From assembly GCA_947591495.1 (NCBI GenBank), contig CANQDG010000015.1:1-42423 (forward strand): a DNA stretch of 42,423 nucleotides, written 5' to 3'. A program made the position numbers and the translations under genes. Under the pieces are notes generated by a model. That model did not search any database. It saw only the letters and a list, made by a program, of their open reading frames with translations, and was not told the DNA's origin. The DNA comes from an uncultured Bacilli bacterium. GTDB taxonomy: Bacteria > Bacillota_I > Bacilli_A > ML615J-28 > CAG-313. Numbering within the stretch: the stretch's first letter is position 1; every line of letters begins with the position of its first letter. Shown in pieces: positions 1 through 7,387 of the stretch.

Positions 1-94
1 TTTTTTGGTAATTAAATTATACAGGGATTTAAATCTTTTTTCAACTTATAAAGTCTCACATCAATTGTAACATAACAAAGCTATAGCTACATTA

Positions 95-3000
95 ATGCAA
101 GAAAATTTTGGTGATAGTGAATATGTCAATATGCTTTATCAAAAAGAACCAAGTGTATTTAGAAAAATTTATAATTGGTTAAAGTCTTTTATAAAAGGTG
201 AACACAAAACAAAGCTAGAAAAAGAACAAGAAAAGCTAGTTAGAAGCTATTTAAAAACTTTTGAACAAGCAATGGATGAAAGTAGAAATATTTCTAACAA
301 CTTAGGTGAAAGTTTCAGCATTCAAACTATAAATGGCGAACAAGTAGTAGTTATTGATACCGACCAGGACATATTTGATGGAGTAGAAAAAAAGGACTAT
401 CCAAAAATAGTCCGAAAGTATATGAAAGATAAATATGTTGGAAAAATATTAGAAGTAGGAAATGACGCAAAAGCTCAAATCAAGAAAAGATCAGTAGAAG
501 AATATGTTTATCCTGCCAATAGAAGAATCGACAATAACACAAAGTCATCTAAACTTAAGGCAGGAACCGAACTAGATAATCTTTTAAAAACAAGTGAATT
601 TATTGAACATCAAGAAGATGATGGAAGACATCCACAAGCTACTAGAGGTTGGGATAAATATTTAACCAAATTTATTGTAGATGGAGAAAGTTTCCAAGGC
701 GAAGTTAGTATTATGCTAACTGATATTGGTGATGTTTTTTATGACATTACAAAAATTAAAAACATCAGCTGGGTCAGCGTTTCTAGAACAAATAATGTTC
801 GCAACGCATCCAAGGCTGATGTTTCTGATAGTAGTATATCACAAAAAGAAAACATTATTCAAAAAAATGATAAAAAATTTTCCGTTTCTAAAGAAAATAA
901 TGATAATTTAGATATGGACGAAAGCAAAAATATTGATGCTGATAAAAAATTTCAGTATAATGTAAATGACAAGGAAAATAGATATGCTACTATTGCGCTA
1001 TATTATAATACACAAGTTACAGATGAAAACTTTGATGAGATTAGGAACAAGGTTGAAGAAGATTTTAATCAAAAGGCTAGTGATATAGCAAGTTCAATAG
1101 GTATAGAAGTAAATCAAATAGAAACTAATATAGGTGGCTTTACATTTAACGAAGGTGAAAATGCTGGACAAGTAGTAAAAGAACTTAGTTATACGTATGA
1201 ACTTAAAAATTGTTCTAATGAAGAAGCTGATTTATTTTCATCATTACTTGGTGATTTAGGTTATGAGCAACAAGAAGCAGTTATTTCTGCTACTTATCTT
1301 GACAAAGATAGTTCTAATGCTAATGCAATCGAATTCAAAATATTAGTAAATAATATAGACGGAATAGAACAAATTTTAAAAGAAATAGGTATAAATGATT
1401 ATACGATTAGTTTAACTGAAAAGGCCGTTAAAATATTAGAATTTGACTTAGATAGCGAAGATATAATTAAAAAAGTAATGCAACTAGAAGAAAAATTAGG
1501 AGGTAATTTTAATGGAAGAAAACAAACAAAAGTCGAAAGCAGATATCTTGATAGAGAAACTAGACAAGATGTGTATAGAAGCAGGCTTGCCAAAAGGAGA
1601 AACGGTGAGCAAAACGGGACACTTTACCATTATATCACCGAAGCTCAACGTAAAATCAGTGAAACAAGACAACAACAAAAGATAAACAATAAAAAATTTC
1701 AGTATAATGTAAATGAAGAGGTGAATAAAAATGTCAGAACAAACCAAAGAACAGATGACTTTAGAAGAATTCAAGAAGAAAGTTTGGGAATGTATGATAA
1801 AGATGTATCCGAATATCATGAAGGAAAACGAAAGATTGATGAAGCTTTACGAACCAGACTTTCCAGAACTTTTAAGTTGGAATTGCACTCCTCAAGAAGC
1901 AGTGGGAATTATACACAGCGGACTTTATTAAATCCAAAAACAAATAATAACGTAATAATAAACGAAAATGTTGACGGTGACTTATTTTATGATATTTTTG
2001 AAATAAATAGAAAATATTTGACTTTTGGTGAATTAGTAGATTTACACGATAATTATGATGATGCAACTTGTTATTTAAGTGATGATGGATTAAGTGGTTT
2101 TGCAATTACTAGAGATGGAGATTTAATAAGTGTTTTTAATTTATCGAAAGATGGTGGATTTTTAAAAACGATTGCACCAATTGTTAAAGAAAAAGCAAAA
2201 ACATTAGACTGTTATGTTTCTCCTTTGCAGCCATTGAATATAATGTATTCTAAAATATTTGGCTTTAAAACAGCATCTATCATGGATTATAATATGAAAT
2301 ATGATCATGACGATATTGCCAAAAATCATAATATGCCACAAGTAGCCTTTATGGTAAATACTACTCAAACTGTTGTAACCAAGCATTTTACGAAAGATCA
2401 ATATGATGAAGCTTTTAATTATCAACAAAGTTATGTAAGAAATGGAACAAAGTATTCCTTATCAGAAAAACAAGAATTAGTTGAAGAAATCAAAAAGTTT
2501 AAATATACAAGCAATATAGAATCTTGGAAATATTTTGATAGTTTAGATTTACATGAACTAGATTTAATAAACAAATACAGCAAAGGCATTGATTTGACAT
2601 ATGATGAAATTATGTCAATGAATAGCGTTCAAAAAGCAGAAGAGTATTTAAAAGAACATCCTAGATTAGAAGTTGCAGAACACCTAGAATTAGTTCAAAA
2701 AGCTAAAGAAGAATTTAAAGATGTATTACTTAAAGAAGCAGAAAAACGTGGCGGCGCTAAGAAAGAACATAAAGCATTCTTTGCTGTAGGTCTTCCTGGT
2801 GCTGGCAAATCTTCTACGGGACTTGATAGTTTCTTAAAAAAGGGATATATTGAGTTTGATAATGATATCGCCAAAGGAGTGCCTTGCTTAGCCAAATATT
2901 ATGATGGCGGATTAGGAGCAGGAGTTGTTCAAGATATTGTTTCACAAGCCCAACTTGAATTATGGGATGAATTTCTAAAAGAAGGATATAATATAGCATA

Positions 3001-3829
3001 TCCGTGTATTGGTAAAAGATATGATAAGCTATGTAAAGAAATTCTAAGATTAAAAGATTATGGATACGATATTGAAAATCCAAATGATTTTTCAATTGGA
3101 TATGTTTATGTAGATTTAAATACATCACTTACAAGGGCTACAACAAGATTCTTACAAACAGGAAGATTTGTAGATCCAAATTATATTTTAACAGTTGGAT
3201 TAGGTCCAGAACATGCAATTCAACAATTAATGAAAGAAGGTGTAAAAAATGAACAAACTAATACCGCTTACAGAGTCGGAGTTACAAAATATGTCAACGG
3301 AACAAATAATAGCGAAGGCGGTAGAGTACGCCAAGGTGAAGAAATTCAACAAGTATACGATAGAAAAAATAAAGAATTCAGTGAAAGATCTCAATTTGGA
3401 GGACGTGAAGGACTTTCTAATGAATCCGACAATGGAAGAACACCTCTTACGAGATCTGTTCACAACGATTTAAACGAAAGTGAAACTAATAATAAAAAAT
3501 ATTCTTTATCGAAAGACACAAAAGAATTATTAGAAGACAACCGAACTAAAACTAGAATTATTAGATTATTACAACAAGATGCATATAGACAAAATAAAGC
3601 TTATAATAAATTGCTAGATAAGTATAATAAAGGTCAATTAACTATTCAAGATTTGATGAAACAAATAAGATTTAAAGATGCGGTTATTGCAATAGCAGAG
3701 GCTAAGTATGATGTAGAAACAAAGCAGTTAACAAAAGAAAATAGAGCTTTAATTAAAGAAGTAGAACAAGAAAAAGCCAATGCTTGGGAACTAGTAGAAG
3801 AGTTAAATATTTGGAAAGAAATAGCTTAA
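95..3829 (+). CDS. Fragment of a large polyvalent (phage/ICE-type) protein: LPD-like modules, a module 'NVDGDLFYDIFEI...DDATCYLSDDGLSGFAIT', and a zeta-toxin-like P-loop kinase module
   Basis: Single 1244-codon ORF. Walker A 'GLPGAGKSST' near 2790. 'GWDKYLTKFIVDGESFQGEVSIML..FYDITKI' resembles LPD-type modules. Linker motifs KKFSVS, KKFQYNVN (x2), TKYSLS and KKYSLS lie between modules. No good SD at the annotated start. Confidence 0.75.
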   Translation: MQENFGDSEYVNMLYQKEPSVFRKIYNWLKSFIKGEHKTKLEKEQEKLVRSYLKTFEQAMDESRNISNNLGESFSIQTINGEQVVVIDTDQDIFDGVEKKDYPKIVRKYMKDKYVGKILEVGNDAKAQIKKRSVEEYVYPANRRIDNNTKSSKLKAGTELDNLLKTSEFIEHQEDDGRHPQATRGWDKYLTKFIVDGESFQGEVSIMLTDIGDVFYDITKIKNISWVSVSRTNNVRNASKADVSDSSISQKENIIQKNDKKFSVSKENNDNLDMDESKNIDADKKFQYNVNDKENRYATIALYYNTQVTDENFDEIRNKVEEDFNQKASDIASSIGIEVNQIETNIGGFTFNEGENAGQVVKELSYTYELKNCSNEEADLFSSLLGDLGYEQQEAVISATYLDKDSSNANAIEFKILVNNIDGIEQILKEIGINDYTISLTEKAVKILEFDLDSEDIIKKVMQLEEKLGGNFNGRKQTKVESRYLDRETRQDVYRSRLAKRRNGEQNGTLYHYITEAQRKISETRQQQKINNKKFQYNVNEEVNKNVRTNQRTDDFRRIQEESLGMYDKDVSEYHEGKRKIDEALRTRLSRTFKLELHSSRSSGNYTQRTLLNPKTNNNVIINENVDGDLFYDIFEINRKYLTFGELVDLHDNYDDATCYLSDDGLSGFAITRDGDLISVFNLSKDGGFLKTIAPIVKEKAKTLDCYVSPLQPLNIMYSKIFGFKTASIMDYNMKYDHDDIAKNHNMPQVAFMVNTTQTVVTKHFTKDQYDEAFNYQQSYVRNGTKYSLSEKQELVEEIKKFKYTSNIESWKYFDSLDLHELDLINKYSKGIDLTYDEIMSMNSVQKAEEYLKEHPRLEVAEHLELVQKAKEEFKDVLLKEAEKRGGAKKEHKAFFAVGLPGAGKSSTGLDSFLKKGYIEFDNDIAKGVPCLAKYYDGGLGAGVVQDIVSQAQLELWDEFLKEGYNIAYPCIGKRYDKLCKEILRLKDYGYDIENPNDFSIGYVYVDLNTSLTRATTRFLQTGRFVDPNYILTVGLGPEHAIQQLMKEGVKNEQTNTAYRVGVTKYVNGTNNSEGGRVRQGEEIQQVYDRKNKEFSERSQFGGREGLSNESDNGRTPLTRSVHNDLNESETNNKKYSLSKDTKELLEDNRTKTRIIRLLQQDAYRQNKAYNKLLDKYNKGQLTIQDLMKQIRFKDAVIAIAEAKYDVETKQLTKENRALIKEVEQEKANAWELVEELNIWKEIA
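942..969 (+). repeat. 28-bp exact direct repeat, copy 1 (encodes KKFQYNVN linker)
   Basis: ataaaaaatttcagtataatgtaaatga, identical to 1689-1716. Confidence 0.95.
1512..1685 (+). CDS. Nested small ORF (57 aa), +1 frame inside the polyvalent ORF
   Basis: AGGAGGT SD (ttaggaggtaattttaATG). Product MEENKQKSKADILIEKLDKMCIEAGLPKGETVSKTGHFTIISPKLNVKSVKQDNNKR, TAA at 1683-1685. Absent from the supplied track, whose shortest entries are 60 aa. Confidence 0.5.
   Translation: MEENKQKSKADILIEKLDKMCIEAGLPKGETVSKTGHFTIISPKLNVKSVKQDNNKR
1689..1716 (+). repeat. 28-bp exact direct repeat, copy 2 (encodes KKFQYNVN linker)
   Basis: ataaaaaatttcagtataatgtaaatga, identical to 942-969. Confidence 0.95.
1731..1931 (+). 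CDS. Nested small ORF (66 aa), +1 frame inside the polyvalent ORF
   Basis: SD-like GAGGTG 7 nt upstream of the ATG. Product MSEQTKEQMTLEEFKKKVWECMIKMYPNIMKENERLMKLYEPDFPELLSWNCTPQEAVGIIHSGLY has protein-like composition. Confidence 0.5.
   Translation: MSEQTKEQMTLEEFKKKVWECMIKMYPNIMKENERLMKLYEPDFPELLSWNCTPQEAVGIIHSGLY
3249..3473 (+). CDS. Nested small ORF (74 aa), +1 frame, starting at the end of the zeta-like module
   Basis: SD AAGAAGGTG upstream of the ATG. Product MNKLIPLTESELQNMSTEQIIAKAVEYAKVKKFNKYTIEKIKNSVKDLNLEDVKDFLMNPTMEEHLLRDLFTTI looks helical. Confidence 0.5.
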   Translation: MNKLIPLTESELQNMSTEQIIAKAVEYAKVKKFNKYTIEKIKNSVKDLNLEDVKDFLMNPTMEEHLLRDLFTTI

Positions 3830-4042
3830 ATTAGACGTGAAGATGTTAAATCAATGGAAAAAATGGCGAAAGTCTATAGAAAATATTTTATAATAATGGT
3901 AAATCTTGAATTTTGGATTTACTTTTTTTATTATATTAATAAAATACTTTATTTTAAGGTAAACACTTAATGTTATTTTAATTGAGAAAATTGTCATAAT
4001 ATGTTAAAATATAATAAATATATCAGTAGTAAAGGTAAGACC

Positions 4043-6802
4043 ATGAAAGATTTTTTTATCACTAATAACACTAATATTAAATTTTTAGATAAAATCAAAG
4101 AATCACTTGATCAATGTAATAAATGTTATTTATCAGTTAGTTTCATTAAAAAAGCTGGATTAATCTTATTTGAAAATAACCTAGAAAATGCTTTAAAAAG
4201 AGGTGCTATTATCAAAATAATAACCTCAACATATCAAAATTTTACCGATATTTTATCTTTAGAAACATTTAATAATTGGATGGTTCAATATCCAAATTTC
4301 AAGTGTCATCTAGATATTCAATGTTTTGGCGATAGCGGCTTTCATTCGAAAGGTTATATTTTTGAATATGATAATGAAACAGAAGTTATAATAGGTAGTA
4401 CTAACATAACTAGATATGCTATTTTGAAGAATATTGAATGGAATGTAGCTCTTTATCGTAATAAAGATGAAGTTTTAATGAATAATATTTTAAAAGAGTT
4501 TAATACTTTATGGAATGATACATTATTACTTAATAATGAATTGATTGAAAAATATAAATTAATTCTAAGCTATGCAATTGAAAAATGGGATATGGATTAT
4601 TATAATCCTGATCTTGAAACAATTAAACCAAATTTAATGCAAAGAAATGCCTTAAAAGAATTAAGAAGATATCGCGATTTAGGTGTTGAAAAAGCTTTAG
4701 TAATTGCCGCAACAGGTTCTGGTAAAACTTATCTTGCTGCCTTTGATGCAAGAAATTTTAATCCTAAACGCCTTTTATTTATTGTTCATCGCGATACAAT
4801 TTTAAATGATGCTTTAAATACTTTTAAAAATGTTTTTGGCAATGAACACACATATGGTTTTTATACTGGTAAAACGCAAGATTTAGATTGTGATTTTATT
4901 TTTGCTACTTCATCAATGATTGCCCGTCATTTAGACGAATTTAGTAAAGATGAATTTGATTATTTGGTTTACGATGAAGTCCATCATATTATGGCTGATA
5001 ATGGGAAACGTATTTTTACTTATTTTAAACCATCATTTTTATTGGGACTTACCGCAACACCTGAAAGAATGGATAATCAAGATGTTTTAGCAATTTTTGA
5101 AAATAATGTTCCTTTTGAATTAAGACTTCGAGATGCAATTATTAATGATTTAGTTGTTCCTTTTCATTATTATGCTATCAAAGATGAGTTTGCTGACTAC
5201 AGCAATAAAGAAAAAGCTAAAGTTGCAAGAGAAATAGCAAAAGAAATAAATGTTGAATTTATCAAAGAACAAATTGAAAAAAGAAGAATTCCAGGGAAAA
5301 AACTAAAAGCCATAGCCTTTTGTATAAGTATTGAACACTGTAAAATGATGGCTAATCAATTTAATGAAGTAGGCTATAAAGCCATAGCTCTTACTGGTGG
5401 TAATAATTTTGGTGAAAGAATTGCCGCTTTTAAAAAACTTCAAGATAATACTTCAGATTTAGAAATTATTTGTGCAGTTGATATTTTAAATGAAGGAGTT
5501 GATATTCCTTCGATTAATATGGTGCTTTTTTTAAGACCTACAGAATCACAAACAATTTTTTTACAACAACTAGGGCGTGGCTTAAGAAAATATGAAGATA
5601 AAGAATACTTAACTGTTCTTGATTTCATCGGAAATAATTATGAAAGATCTTTTCAAATAGCTTTAGCCCTTGGCACTCTTAGTAAGACGACCTATACCGA
5701 AAAACAATATTTAACAGATTTAGTAATGAGTAATTTTGCGACCTTAAATATACCTAATGTTAGTATTTATTTTGATGATTTAGCAAAAACCGAAATTATT
5801 AATTATATAAATCAACAAAATTTTAATAAAGTAGATTATTTAAAAAAAGACTATGAAAACTTTAAAAAATATTTAGGATTAGATAAATATCCTAAACATA
5901 TGGATTATCTCAATTGTGAAATTGCGCCTGATTTAATAAGATTTATGAAATGCAAAATTAATAATACTAAAAATAAATCTTATTATACTTTTTTAAAGAA
6001 AATCGATGAAGCTACTATTCCATATTTAACAGATGATGAAATTAATTTAATTGATCAAATTTCTGAACTTTTACCAATTGTTAGATGTGATGAAATGCTA
6101 ATTATAAGAAATTTAATTAATAATAATAAAACCATTGATTTAGCTCAAAATTATCAACGAGTTAACAGAGAAACTTTACAACATGCTTTAAAAATGTTAG
6201 TAAAAGAACAAATTTTAACCAATGATTATCAATTAAATTGTAGAGTAATAAGTGAAGAAACTAAAAATTATTTAAATGATTTAGTCGAATATGCTTTAAC
6301 TAAATATGAAATAGATTTTGGTACCTTTGATGGTAAATTCAAATTAATGGGTAATTATTATAAAGAACAAATTATGCGCCTTCTTTTAGAAGATAGTTTA
6401 ATGTTTATGAAGGGAACAAAATTTACTGATGAAGATATTACATATATTTTTGTTGGATTAAAAAAAGATGCTTCAAAAGAAGAAAAATTAAATTATAAAG
6501 ATAAATTCATATCGCCTAAAATCTTTCAATGGGAAAGTGAAAATAATACTACGTTAGAAAATAATATTGGTAAGAAACTAGTTAAAACTAAAGTTGTTCA
6601 TTTATTTATTAGAAAAATGGATAATCAAGATGGCATAACTTTACCATTTACTTATTTTGGTACGGGAACTTTTACTAACATGCGTAAAACCAAAAATAAT
6701 ACATATGATACTTTGACATTTGATATTGTCTTAGATAATGAAGTTAGTAAAGATTATTATTTAGATTTTGAAATACCAGAAGGGAAAACTAATAATGAAT
6801 AA
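4043..6802 (+). CDS. PLD-like nuclease domain + SF2 DEAD/DEAH-type helicase, DUF3427-like C-terminal region
   Basis: PLD-like 'HSKGYIFEYDNETEVIIGSTNIT'; Walker A 'AATGSGKT'; 'DEVHH' box; 'GLTATPER'; 'QQLGRGLRK' motif VI. ATG 4043 preferred over 4001, which lies at promoter-like AT-rich sequence. Confidence 0.85.
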   Translation: MKDFFITNNTNIKFLDKIKESLDQCNKCYLSVSFIKKAGLILFENNLENALKRGAIIKIITSTYQNFTDILSLETFNNWMVQYPNFKCHLDIQCFGDSGFHSKGYIFEYDNETEVIIGSTNITRYAILKNIEWNVALYRNKDEVLMNNILKEFNTLWNDTLLLNNELIEKYKLILSYAIEKWDMDYYNPDLETIKPNLMQRNALKELRRYRDLGVEKALVIAATGSGKTYLAAFDARNFNPKRLLFIVHRDTILNDALNTFKNVFGNEHTYGFYTGKTQDLDCDFIFATSSMIARHLDEFSKDEFDYLVYDEVHHIMADNGKRIFTYFKPSFLLGLTATPERMDNQDVLAIFENNVPFELRLRDAIINDLVVPFHYYAIKDEFADYSNKEKAKVAREIAKEINVEFIKEQIEKRRIPGKKLKAIAFCISIEHCKMMANQFNEVGYKAIALTGGNNFGERIAAFKKLQDNTSDLEIICAVDILNEGVDIPSINMVLFLRPTESQTIFLQQLGRGLRKYEDKEYLTVLDFIGNNYERSFQIALALGTLSKTTYTEKQYLTDLVMSNFATLNIPNVSIYFDDLAKTEIINYINQQNFNKVDYLKKDYENFKKYLGLDKYPKHMDYLNCEIAPDLIRFMKCKINNTKNKSYYTFLKKIDEATIPYLTDDEINLIDQISELLPIVRCDEMLIIRNLINNNKTIDLAQNYQRVNRETLQHALKMLVKEQILTNDYQLNCRVISEETKNYLNDLVEYALTKYEIDFGTFDGKFKLMGNYYKEQIMRLLLEDSLMFMKGTKFTDEDITYIFVGLKKDASKEEKLNYKDKFISPKIFQWESENNTTLENNIGKKLVKTKVVHLFIRKMDNQDGITLPFTYFGTGTFTNMRKTKNNTYDTLTFDIVLDNEVSKDYYLDFEIPEGKTNNE

Positions 6803-7190
6803 AAAACATTTAGAAGTAGTGGCCGCCGTAATCATTAAAAATAAGCAAATTTTTTGTTGTAAAAGAGGACCTAAGGGCGAATGTGCTTTTAAATGGGAAT
6901 TTCCTGGCGGAAAAATTGAACAAGGTGAAAAACCTGAAGAAGCTTTAGTTAGAGAAATAAAAGAAGAATTAAGTTGTCAAATTAAAATTACGCACTTTCT
7001 TACAACTATTGAACATGAATATCAAACCTTTACTATTACAATGCATGTTTACTTATGCGAATTAATAGATGGCACCCCTTTACTGAGTGAACATGTAGAG
7101 GCCAAATGGTGTGAGGCTAAAAGACTTAGTGAATTAGATTTTGCTGAGGCAGATTATAAATTTTTACCTTTATTAAAAAATATTATTTAA
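6795..7190 (+). CDS. NUDIX hydrolase, MutT-like
   Basis: Nudix box 'GGKIEQGEKPEEALVREIKEEL'. Start ATG at 6795 overlaps the helicase stop by 8 nt; SD AGAAGGG upstream. Confidence 0.9.
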   Translation: MNKKHLEVVAAVIIKNKQIFCCKRGPKGECAFKWEFPGGKIEQGEKPEEALVREIKEELSCQIKITHFLTTIEHEYQTFTITMHVYLCELIDGTPLLSEHVEAKWCEAKRLSELDFAEADYKFLPLLKNII

Positions 7191-7215
7191 TAACCTAAAC
7201 TTAAATAAATGTCAT

Positions 7216-7270
7216 AAAACTTCTTAAATTTGCTAGGGAATAAGCCTTTAAAATTTAAGAAGTTTTTAAT
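7216..7270 (+). terminator. Rho-independent terminator after the NUDIX gene
   Basis: 16-bp stem AAAACTTCTTAAATTT / AAATTTAAGAAGTTTT. Confidence 0.7.
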
Positions 7271-7387
7271 TTATGATTTAAATAAATAAAATTAATCTTA
7301 AAAAAAATAATTTCTTCTTAAATTACTTTACAAATTCAAAAAAATAATTTATTATATTGATAGAAAATTAAGGAGGATTGATACATA

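Noticed and set aside
726-911. 61-aa +1-frame ORF in the polyvalent gene
   Set aside because: Unlike the three retained nested ORFs it has no convincing SD, an unnatural composition, and it runs across a linker motif.
1496-1819. Antisense 107-aa ORF
   Set aside because: Hydrophobic reverse translation of an AT-rich coding strand, no SD; mirror artefact of the polyvalent ORF.
4043-6802. DISARM, Zorya or restriction-modification helicase
   Set aside because: No methyltransferase or companion genes; only PLD, SF2 and DUF3427-like features plus NUDIX are visible.
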